This document shows positions 1 through 7,949 of a stretch of 64,000 nucleotides of DNA, in pieces. The notes beneath the pieces were generated by a model, which worked only from the letters and a program-made list of their open reading frames with translations, searched no databases and was not told the DNA's origin. The position numbers were made by a program, and so were the translations under genes. Source of the stretch: Cellulophaga sp. BC115SP (GTDB lineage: Bacteria > Bacteroidota > Bacteroidia > Cytophagales > Spirosomataceae); contig NZ_JAAALB010000026.1 in assembly GCF_009905545.1 (NCBI RefSeq), forward strand, positions 1 through 64,000. The letters are read 5' to 3'. Within the stretch, counting starts at the first letter, position 1, and the number at the start of each line of letters is the position of its first letter.

Positions 1-75
1 GTTAAGCCCAGTACCGTTGATGATACTGCAATCAAATGCGGGAAAGTAAAAAAGCTCCAAAATATTACAAATTAG
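1..75 (+). CDS. C-terminal end of an unidentified protein (partial)
   Basis: The frame beginning at base 1 is open for 24 codons and ends with TAG at 73-75, giving a basic tail that ends KKLQNITN. A hairpin with a T-rich tail follows within 6 nt, as expected after a real gene end. The fragment is too short to identify a family, and the start lies outside the window. It could also be a chance open frame. Confidence 0.35.
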   Translation, partial: VKPSTVDDTAIKCGKVKKLQNITN

Positions 76-80
76 AAAAG

Positions 81-113
81 AAGCCACTCCAAAAGAGTGG
101 CTTTCTTCGTTTT
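81..113 (+). terminator. Rho-independent terminator after the partial gene
   Basis: The 9-bp perfect stem AAGCCACTC / GAGTGGCTT has a 5-nt loop (CAAAA) and is followed by TCTTCGTTTT. It lies immediately downstream of the stop at 75. The rest of 114-344 is AT-rich with no gene seen and presumably holds the promoter of the next gene. Confidence 0.75.
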
Positions 114-344
114 ATAAGGCTCAATACTGCAGGCTACGATACACCTACCTAAATAAATACCTATGATATCTTATTCTCAAGCTTAATAAGAGTACTTAGA
201 AAGTTTATAATCTTTGATTTTACAGGCTTATTGCCTTGAAGAGTAGTATAAAATTTTAATTTATAGTTTTTACCTATTGATTTTATCAATTTACTATATT
301 AATTTAAAGTATAAATTAAGTTGTAAATAGCTTTTCTACATTTT

Positions 345-1628
345 ATGAAAAATCTACTCCAGATACTTGTACTAAGTATATTTTATACCACTACTATAGC
401 TCAGATAAATTTGTCGGGTGCTAGCTATTCTCAGGATTTTAATCAGCTAGCTTCAGGGTTACCTCAAGGTTGGTCTATTCGAACTGGAGCTAATGCTCAT
501 AGTTTAGGCAATGATGTTTCAGGTGATTTTGTGGCTACGCCTACTCCAACAGTTATTGGAGCTAATGGGACTTATTGGAAGAATACGACTGCAAAATTCA
601 AAAACTTTGCGTCATTTAAAAGCTCACTGATAGGAAACTACGTGCAACAAGCAAGTGAGCCTGATAGAGCCTTAGGCGTAAGACAAAGCTCAACGTTGGG
701 CGATCCAGGTGCAGCATTTGTACTTTGTATTGCTAATACACAAGCATTCCAAAATTTTCAACTATCATTTGATTTACAATCTTTGGACGATACTAATGGC
801 GAACGACAAACAGTATGGTCAGTCGACTATGGAATAGGTGATAATCCATCTACTTTTTCGACTATATCAACTGGGCATACGACAGGGGCCAATCAGGTTT
901 TTAGTAATCGTATAAACACTACTCTTCCTGCATCTGTTAATAATCAAAATCAAAAAGTATGGATTAGAATCGTAACATTATCGGCGTCAACGAATCCATC
1001 AAATGCTTCTAACCCGACTCGTACCTCATCAGCGATTGACAATTTTAGTCTTTCCTATCAACTGATGCCAACTCCTATTACTTTAAGTAGCTTTACAGGA
1101 GAAGTCTTGATAAATGAAACAACGCAATTGAAATGGACAACAATTGAGGAATTGAATAATGTCTATTTCTCTGTTGAAAGAAGTACTAATATGCTTGATT
1201 TTAGGGAAATTGGAAGAGTGATTTCTCAAGGAAGTTCAAAATTACAAAAATCATATAGTCTAATTGATAAGCAGCCTGTGATGGGCTTAAATTACTATAG
1301 GCTTTGTCAGGTTGATAATGACTCAACTAGAACCTGTTTTAAGCCTATAGCGCTGAAAACAGCGTGGGTTGACTCAGAACAACAGGTTAGTATATATCCA
1401 TCCTTATTTTCAAAAAATCAGCCTTTATTATTAACTTGGATACGAGAAGAGACACCCTATATCGAGATTTATACAATAAATGGAACTTCAGTAGCTTATG
1501 AAGTACAACAAAATGGCGATAAAAAATATGTTATTCGATTGAAAGAAGACACCTTTAAGGGTTTAGCTCTTGTTTCAGTATGGTGGAATACTACCAATAT
1601 ATTGACCCAGAAGATATTGATTGAATAA
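345..1628 (+). CDS. Secreted protein with a T9SS type A-like C-terminal region
   Basis: This 427-residue protein has an N-terminal signal peptide (MKNLLQILVLSIFYTTTIAQ). Residues about 25-240 form a Gly/Ser/Asn-rich beta-type region of the kind seen in exported Bacteroidota surface proteins (ASYSQDFNQLASGLPQGW). Residues about 245-340 match the common module ITLSSF...LKWTTIEELNN...FSVERSTN...YYRLCQVD that precedes T9SS sorting domains. The last 80 residues (VSIYPSLFSKNQPLLL ... ILTQKILIE) resemble the type A sorting domain, although the usual PNP motif is replaced by YPSLF. By inference it is exported by Sec and then by the type IX system to the cell surface or medium. No enzymatic motif was seen, so the role is unknown. 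It stands alone and ends at a terminator shared with the opposing helicase gene. Confidence 0.7.
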   Translation: MKNLLQILVLSIFYTTTIAQINLSGASYSQDFNQLASGLPQGWSIRTGANAHSLGNDVSGDFVATPTPTVIGANGTYWKNTTAKFKNFASFKSSLIGNYVQQASEPDRALGVRQSSTLGDPGAAFVLCIANTQAFQNFQLSFDLQSLDDTNGERQTVWSVDYGIGDNPSTFSTISTGHTTGANQVFSNRINTTLPASVNNQNQKVWIRIVTLSASTNPSNASNPTRTSSAIDNFSLSYQLMPTPITLSSFTGEVLINETTQLKWTTIEELNNVYFSVERSTNMLDFREIGRVISQGSSKLQKSYSLIDKQPVMGLNYYRLCQVDNDSTRTCFKPIALKTAWVDSEQQVSIYPSLFSKNQPLLLTWIREETPYIEIYTINGTSVAYEVQQNGDKKYVIRLKEDTFKGLALVSVWWNTTNILTQKILIE

Positions 1629-1633
1629 AATAA

Positions 1634-1658
1634 GAAAAGCTGGATAAACCAGCTTTTC
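1634..1658. terminator. Bidirectional terminator between convergent genes
   Basis: The 10-bp perfect stem GAAAAGCTGG / CCAGCTTTTC has the 5-nt loop ATAAA. It lies between the stop at 1628 (plus) and the stop at 1664 (minus) and can serve both strands, with A/T-rich flanks. Confidence 0.75.
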
Positions 1659-1663
1659 ATGTA

Positions 1664-4600
1664 TTAGGAGAATAAATCGATGATGTCGTCTTGTGAAAGT
1701 TTTTTCAAGAAACCTTCTTCGGTACTAATTAAATCTTTTACTAAATCTTTTTTCTTTTCTTGCAATAAAAGTATCTTTTCTTCAATGGTATCCTTACAAA
1801 TCATTCGATAGGCAAATACATTTTTCTTTTGTCCGATACGGTGTGTACGGTCGATGGCTTGTTGCTCAACAGCTGGATTCCACCATGGGTCAATCAAATA
1901 AACATAGTCTGCTTCAGTAAGGTTAATACCAACGCCACCAGCTTTTAGACTCATCAAGAATACCCGACAGTTTTCGTCTTCTTGGAAACGATTTACACGA
2001 TCTTCTCTGTCCTGTGTTTTACCATCGAGATATTCATACGAAATATGATGCTTTTCAAGATGTTCTCTAATTAAATCTAACATTTTGAGAAATTGACTGA
2101 AAATCAAAATTTTATGATTTCCAGCATTCTCTTCTATCTCTCGAACAATTTCGTCTAATTTTGCCGAATTATTTTCAAGTGGAATTTCTGTGTTAATTAA
2201 TGCAGGACTATCACAAATTTGACGTAGTTTTAGCAAACCCTCAAGAATCAAGAATGAAGCTTTTTCTTTACCATCAGTAGCCATTTTTTCTACTAGCTTT
2301 TGGCGGTATTCTTCTCGGTAAGAGTCATATACCTTTCTCTGCTTTTTATCCATTTCACAGAAAATAATACTTTCTGTTTTTTCTGGTAAATCTTTAGCTA
2401 CTTCTTCTTTCGTTCTTTTTAAAACAAAAGGATAAACAATTTTACGTAAATGTGCTGCCTGTATTTTATCCTGTCCTTTGTCGATTGGTGTCGCAAATTC
2501 AGATTTGAAGAACTCTTGGCTACCTAATAAACCAGGGTTGATAAACTCCATTTGAGAGAATAAATCAAAAGTATTATTCTCGACAGGAGTACCCGTCATA
2601 ACTAGACGATTTTGAGCGTTTAATTGTTTTACAGCCTTTGAAATCAAAGAGTCTGGATTTTTGATGGCCTGAGATTCATCCAAAACAACATAATTGAACG
2701 GAAATGACTTGAATAGCTCAATATCCGAACGAACCATGCCATAGGTTGTGAGAATAATATCATATTCATGCCAATGATGATTGTTTTTTTGACGAGTACC
2801 ACCACGATGCACAAAAAGTTTCAAATCTGGGCAAAACTTGCTTGCTTCAGCCTGCCAGTTGAAGATTAGAGTAGTAGGTAGAATAACAAGATTCGTAGTA
2901 TCCTTATGTCGATTTTGTTGTTCTTGTAAAAAAGTCAACATCTGTAAAGTCTTACCAAGACCCATATCATCGGCTAGAATACCACCCCATTTGAACTCAT
3001 CAAGAAAGGAAAGCCATTTGTATCCTTCGAGCTGATAGTCACGTAAGGTCGCTTTTACATTGTGAGGAACAGCTACATTGGGAAGTTGCTTGAAATTGAG
3101 TAATTTTTGCTTTTTCTCAAACAATTCTTGCTGAACGGCAAAATTATCAATATCAGCACCTAATTCATCAAGAAGTGAAAAGTGGAGTTTTGAGACTTGA
3201 ACATTTTCCCCTTTAATTTTCCCCAACTTAAAGATATGCTCATATTTCATGAGCCATTCTTCTGGTAAAATTCCCAACGTTCCATCTTTGAGTTCTACAT
3301 AATTCTGTTTTTTCAAAACAGCTTTTTGAATTTCTTTGAGAGAAACGGTCTGATCGCCGAATACCACCTCAATTTTCATGTCAAACCAATCAATTCCTGA
3401 GCTGGTTTTTACAAAAAAGCTAGCTTTATTCGGATTGTATTTGAATTTCTTTAATTCTTGAGTACCGAATATCTTGATATTCTCTTTCTTCATTTCTTCG
3501 AAGAAATGAAATAACCAATCATTTTTCAGTACTTCGTTGAAACTTAAATGAAAGAAAGAATACTGACCTTGAGATTGAAAGTCACCGTGCAATTGCTGAA
3601 TCTTTTCGAAAATTTCTTTCTCTAAGATAGCATTTCGTTCTTGTATGAGAATATCACCATTATGATAGTCTAGGCGACTAGACTTATGGTCATACGCAAA
3701 TTCGTATTGAATAGGTTCTTTCTTGGGTATTATAGTTTTTTTAGAACCACGTTTAGGAGTTACGATTTCAACGACTGGCTCTTCAGGTAAAATTTGAGAG
3801 TAAACAAACCTTGGAACAAAAATGAGATTGTTATCCTCTTCTTTCAACATAAGTTTGGCCTCAATAAATTGAAGCTCTTCCTTTTGAATGTGCTCTTGAA
3901 GGTTCACTTCTAAATCAAATTTTTGACTTAGCGGAATAATAAAATCGTGCACAAAACCTTCAAAATCCTCTTTTTTTACCTTAATTACCCCTTGATTGTC
4001 GAGGTAGTGTAAAAGATTGGCAATTTCGGGGGAAGCTACTTTATGTAACTGCTCTCCGTATTCGCGTATCCAAAAGCTATTGAGATTAATTAATGATGCA
4101 AGTCTAATACGTTTTTTGAGAATACGTGTATAGCCTTCTAGTATAATAAATTCAGCGTCTTGGCGAAGAGTAAAAAACGGAATCACCCTTTCGCTTGATA
4201 ACGTGATTGGTGTTAATTCGTGATGCGAATTGAAATAAGGTGAGCTTGCTAGAAAAACATTTTTGCCCTGCAATAAATGAAATACCTTATCTAGCTGCTT
4301 GCTCATATACTCCTCAATAATTGGTAGAGTATCTGCCGAAACTTGTTCACGGTCAAGATAATCATGGAAGTAATTGAGACGTATTTCTTTTCTTTTAGCA
4401 AAAGATTGAATACCATCAGCATTGATGCTATTGATGGTATGAATTACCTGTAGGTCTTCGTCAGAGAGTTGCGGAAAATCTTTGAACTGAGCAGAGTCGA
4501 AAGACTTAAAGCCTGACATTTTGCCTTGACCGTTGATTTTACAAGAATGTACCTCAAATTGAACATCGTTGAGATATTTGGCATCTTTGAAATGAACCAC

Positions 4601-5536
4601 ATAGATAATCTCACGAGTTTCCTGAAGGTTGGTTTCGTCAGTATTGATTTGAAAAGCATACTCTTCTGGGCGGAAAATCTTATTGTTGATAATACGCCAG
4701 TTCTGATAAGAGCTAATTTTCTGAATGCTTTTGTCTAACTTAACTAAGGCTACAGAGCCATCTTGATTGATTTTGAAGTCAAATTTTCCCTTCAAATCAT
4801 CTTCTAAACTGAAGCCGTATTCTTGAAGAAGTTTATTTTTTTCGGAAGTATAATCACGCATTTTATCAAATGGATTATACGTACCGTATTTTTCTCGAAT
4901 AGCTAAAATAGCTTGAAGTTTATGTACACAAAGCTGCGCATCAATGGAAGCGTGGCAAGAACAAGAAGTGAAAATTTCTTGATTAAAACGTAGACGTTCA
5001 ACTTTTACATGAAATGTTTCTTGTTTGTTGGATACATCTACTTCAGCAACACCATTAAGTGCATGGGTAATATTTACCTGAAATAGGTTATCATTACGTT
5101 TTTTCCAGTCCTCTTCCTGTACCAATTGTTTGAGTGACCAATCGTCGAAGGAGCCAATTTTTAGAATATGTTGAGCTGTGATAAACTTTGGTTTTGCAGC
5201 AGTTGTAGAAACCTTTGACGAGGTTGGATTCGTTTTGATATATTCCTTTAAAGATAAAAGAGCAGCCACACGGTGTTTGCAGATACCTCCCCAGTCATAT
5301 TCGCAATTACACTTAGTTCGAATAATTGAGCCATTCCAATTTTTGATGTCAACTTGATAGAGTTTAGGACCTGACTCGCTTTTTACTTGATATTTAGCTT
5401 CTCCATCACCTTCCATTTGGATGCTTTCGAGCTTACAAGCTTTGTTGTGAAATAACTGTATTCCTTTATTATGAACTTTAGGTAACGAATTCCCTTTTAA
5501 GAACTTATCTAATTTATCGCTAATCACTGAAGACAT
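1664..5536 (-). CDS. SNF2-family DEAD/DEAH helicase with SWIM zinc finger
   Basis: This is a 1290-residue cytoplasmic ATP-dependent DNA translocase of the Snf2/Rad54-like bacterial group. A SWIM zinc-binding motif CxC...CxH lies at about residues 76-88 (CNC ... CKH), and a second CxC...CxH set lies at about 192-205 (CSC ... CVH). The helicase core is C-terminal: Walker A DDMGLGKT near 855, DESQ (motif II) near 954, GTPVENN (motif III), and motifs V/VI GGVGINLTEADYV and QQAIDRTHRIGQ near 1200-1230. An internal KKxxxxKKE-type basic linker lies around residue 600. Such proteins are thought to remodel nucleoprotein or transcription complexes, but the exact role is unknown. It is divergent from comEC with a 156-bp gap, and a TATCTTTG -7 box lies 28 nt upstream of the ATG. 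Confidence 0.9.
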   Translation of the reverse strand: MSSVISDKLDKFLKGNSLPKVHNKGIQLFHNKACKLESIQMEGDGEAKYQVKSESGPKLYQVDIKNWNGSIIRTKCNCEYDWGGICKHRVAALLSLKEYIKTNPTSSKVSTTAAKPKFITAQHILKIGSFDDWSLKQLVQEEDWKKRNDNLFQVNITHALNGVAEVDVSNKQETFHVKVERLRFNQEIFTSCSCHASIDAQLCVHKLQAILAIREKYGTYNPFDKMRDYTSEKNKLLQEYGFSLEDDLKGKFDFKINQDGSVALVKLDKSIQKISSYQNWRIINNKIFRPEEYAFQINTDETNLQETREIIYVVHFKDAKYLNDVQFEVHSCKINGQGKMSGFKSFDSAQFKDFPQLSDEDLQVIHTINSINADGIQSFAKRKEIRLNYFHDYLDREQVSADTLPIIEEYMSKQLDKVFHLLQGKNVFLASSPYFNSHHELTPITLSSERVIPFFTLRQDAEFIILEGYTRILKKRIRLASLINLNSFWIREYGEQLHKVASPEIANLLHYLDNQGVIKVKKEDFEGFVHDFIIPLSQKFDLEVNLQEHIQKEELQFIEAKLMLKEEDNNLIFVPRFVYSQILPEEPVVEIVTPKRGSKKTIIPKKEPIQYEFAYDHKSSRLDYHNGDILIQERNAILEKEIFEKIQQLHGDFQSQGQYSFFHLSFNEVLKNDWLFHFFEEMKKENIKIFGTQELKKFKYNPNKASFFVKTSSGIDWFDMKIEVVFGDQTVSLKEIQKAVLKKQNYVELKDGTLGILPEEWLMKYEHIFKLGKIKGENVQVSKLHFSLLDELGADIDNFAVQQELFEKKQKLLNFKQLPNVAVPHNVKATLRDYQLEGYKWLSFLDEFKWGGILADDMGLGKTLQMLTFLQEQQNRHKDTTNLVILPTTLIFNWQAEASKFCPDLKLFVHRGGTRQKNNHHWHEYDIILTTYGMVRSDIELFKSFPFNYVVLDESQAIKNPDSLISKAVKQLNAQNRLVMTGTPVENNTFDLFSQMEFINPGLLGSQEFFKSEFATPIDKGQDKIQAAHLRKIVYPFVLKRTKEEVAKDLPEKTESIIFCEMDKKQRKVYDSYREEYRQKLVEKMATDGKEKASFLILEGLLKLRQICDSPALINTEIPLENNSAKLDEIVREIEENAGNHKILIFSQFLKMLDLIREHLEKHHISYEYLDGKTQDREDRVNRFQEDENCRVFLMSLKAGGVGINLTEADYVYLIDPWWNPAVEQQAIDRTHRIGQKKNVFAYRMICKDTIEEKILLLQEKKKDLVKDLISTEEGFLKKLSQDDIIDLFS

Positions 5537-5564
5537 TTATCGTGCGTGTATTTTGATTAATCCG

Positions 5565-5572
5565 CAAAGATA
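5565..5572 (-). promoter_or_regulatory. Bacteroidota -7 box upstream of the SNF2 gene
   Basis: The minus strand reads TATCTTTG, an exact match to TAnnTTTG, 28 nt before the start codon at 5536. No convincing TTTG -33 element was seen at the expected spacing. Confidence 0.5.
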
Positions 5573-5692
5573 CGGATATTAGATATGGTAATTCTGGAAA
5601 ATTTCGAAAAATCCAGAAAATATTCAAATCTTATTGATACCCAATGAGTTTGGACATCCTATTAGATTTTACACCGAATCATTATTATAGTT

Positions 5693-7792
5693 ATGACACC
5701 TTTTGCACGCTTCCCTTTTTTGAGGTATGTGATATGCCTTATTGTCGGTATTTTATTGGCTCCGTATTTTGCTGGGTACAGGTTTGGACTTATGATTAGT
5801 CTGGTGAGCCTTTTTGCCTTGTATATTTTTGCCTACATAAAACTTTCGAAGAACCTGACAGGATTATTGGGCTTACTGATGGTGATAGGAATAGGTATCT
5901 TAGTGGTTGATATAAAGAAAGAAATCCTTTTCAAAAATCACTATTCAGATTTTACTGATACAAAAGCGGTTCATTTAGTGGAAATTGTGGAAATGGTAGA
6001 GGAAAAAGCAAACACATGGAAGGCAATTGCTGAAGTGAGAGAAGTAATTAAAAATGATACAATATATTCAAGTCATGGCAAAATTTTATTGTATGTCGAT
6101 AAGAAAGCAGAAAGAAAACCAGAGTTAGGAGAAAAATACTGGTTGATTAATCACTTACAAAAGATACAAGCTCCGAAAAATCCTTACGAATTTGATTTTA
6201 GGAGATACATGGAACTACAAGAAATTTTTGACCAACAATATGTAAGAAAAGGCGACTTCGTATATGCAGGTGAAACAGAACATAAAAGCATTTATTATTA
6301 TGCGATGCTATTGAATCGTTATGCAGATAGGACGGTTATCAAAGCTATTCCGAAGAAATCGGTTTATGGGGTGGTCAATGCTATGGTCTTGGGTGTAAGA
6401 GACGAGTTGGATTCGCCTTTAATGCAAGCCTATTCGGCGGCAGGTGCTATACATGTACTTTCGGTATCGGGAATGCACGTTGGTATTATTTATCAAGTGC
6501 TAATTATTTTATTAGGCTTTATTAAGAAAAGAAAAAGCCGATGGGGCCGAACAACCTTTGTGCTTGTAGTATTAAGCTTGCTTTGGTTTTATGCTTTCTT
6601 GACGGGACTTTCATCTCCGGTATTACGATCTACATTGATGTTCTCGATGGTACTAATAGCAGAGTTTATCAACAAAAAACAGAATACTTATAATACTGTT
6701 GCTTTCTCTGCTTTTGTATTGCTTTTATGGAATCCTAATTTCATTTTTCAGGTTGGATTTCAACTTTCTTATTTGGCAGTTTTAGGAATGTTAATTTTTC
6801 AACCATTATTGGTCAAATTGTGGATAACTGATATCCACAAAGGTTTTCATGTAAGAATATTGTATTGGTTTTGGGAGTTGACCTGTGTATCTGTGGCAGC
6901 TCAATTAGCTACTTTTCCACTGACGGTATATTACTTTCATCAATTTCCGTTGTACTTCTTATTCGCTAATCCTTTTGTAATATTCTTTTCTACCTTGGTG
7001 CTTTGTGTAGGTTTGCTTTTTATCGTTATATATCCTGTTTGTAAGTTATTTAAGGTGTATTTTGTTCTTGAATATCTTGGAAAGCTATTAGAATTTCTGA
7101 CGGATTTATTAAACCTTTCGGCCAAAGTAACAGAAGAATTACCTCACTCAATGATGCAATTTTTACACTTTTCAAAGTTAGAAGTAGGCATAATTTTTGC
7201 GTTGTTGATAACTTTTTCAGCATTGTGGATAACTAGGTCATTTGTGTGGATAAAAAGTAGTGTTTTATTGATGATTATACTGATATTCCTACAGGTTAAA
7301 GAGCAATTTAATATTAGTGAGCAAAAACAATTAGTTATCCACAGTATTCCGAAGGGGCACGCTATAAGTGTGTTGGATGGCACAAACGCATTGATTATTG
7401 GCGACAGCAGTTTTCTCGAAAATAAGAAAGAAATAGGCTTTAGATTAACCAATTATTTTTCAGAGAAAGGAGTGAAGGATACCTTGAGTGAAAGTTTGTT
7501 ACAAACCAATGCTACTCGAGTATTGACTTATCAACAATACAAATTACTGTATATACCTTTTAGGCTCAATAAGCAAAAAGTAGTTTCGAGTACCACATTC
7601 GACTGGGTAATTATAGGTAACAAAGCAATCAAAAAACTCGAAGATTTAGAAGGTTTGAAATACAAAGCCTTAATCTTGGATGGTTCTTGCTCAGAATATT
7701 ATGCACAAAAGATTTTGAAACAATCTGAGGAATGGGGAGTTAAAGCAGAGTATCTGCGACAAACAGGTGCCAAAGTTTTGTTTGGAAAATAA
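5693..7792 (+). CDS. comEC: ComEC/Rec2-family DNA uptake channel protein
   Basis: This 699-residue integral membrane protein corresponds to the inner-membrane channel that takes up single-stranded DNA during natural transformation. The N-terminus (about 1-75) has several hydrophobic segments and is followed by an extracytoplasmic DUF4131/OB-like part (about 90-200: LYVDKKAERKPELGEKYWL). The Competence domain follows (about 215-510), with the signature VLSVSGMHVGIIY near residue 255 and many membrane helices. The C-terminal 150 residues (VIHSIPKGHAISVLDG...) sit where longer homologues carry a metallo-beta-lactamase-like domain, but the metal-binding HxHxDH motif is absent. A shortened form of this kind is, to my knowledge, common in this phylum. 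There are no other competence genes nearby. Confidence 0.88.
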   Translation: MTPFARFPFLRYVICLIVGILLAPYFAGYRFGLMISLVSLFALYIFAYIKLSKNLTGLLGLLMVIGIGILVVDIKKEILFKNHYSDFTDTKAVHLVEIVEMVEEKANTWKAIAEVREVIKNDTIYSSHGKILLYVDKKAERKPELGEKYWLINHLQKIQAPKNPYEFDFRRYMELQEIFDQQYVRKGDFVYAGETEHKSIYYYAMLLNRYADRTVIKAIPKKSVYGVVNAMVLGVRDELDSPLMQAYSAAGAIHVLSVSGMHVGIIYQVLIILLGFIKKRKSRWGRTTFVLVVLSLLWFYAFLTGLSSPVLRSTLMFSMVLIAEFINKKQNTYNTVAFSAFVLLLWNPNFIFQVGFQLSYLAVLGMLIFQPLLVKLWITDIHKGFHVRILYWFWELTCVSVAAQLATFPLTVYYFHQFPLYFLFANPFVIFFSTLVLCVGLLFIVIYPVCKLFKVYFVLEYLGKLLEFLTDLLNLSAKVTEELPHSMMQFLHFSKLEVGIIFALLITFSALWITRSFVWIKSSVLLMIILIFLQVKEQFNISEQKQLVIHSIPKGHAISVLDGTNALIIGDSSFLENKKEIGFRLTNYFSEKGVKDTLSESLLQTNATRVLTYQQYKLLYIPFRLNKQKVVSSTTFDWVIIGNKAIKKLEDLEGLKYKALILDGSCSEYYAQKILKQSEEWGVKAEYLRQTGAKVLFGK

Positions 7793-7949
7793 AAGCTTTG
7801 GTCAATGATACCTTACGCCATGTCGAAAAACTGTTACCATTCATCACAAGCTGTTTTTAAATTCGTGTATTAAAATCTATTTTCGTTATTGGATTATTTC
7901 AAAAACCCATACTAAAGCAAGTTTATTAACTCAAACACAACCATTCAAC

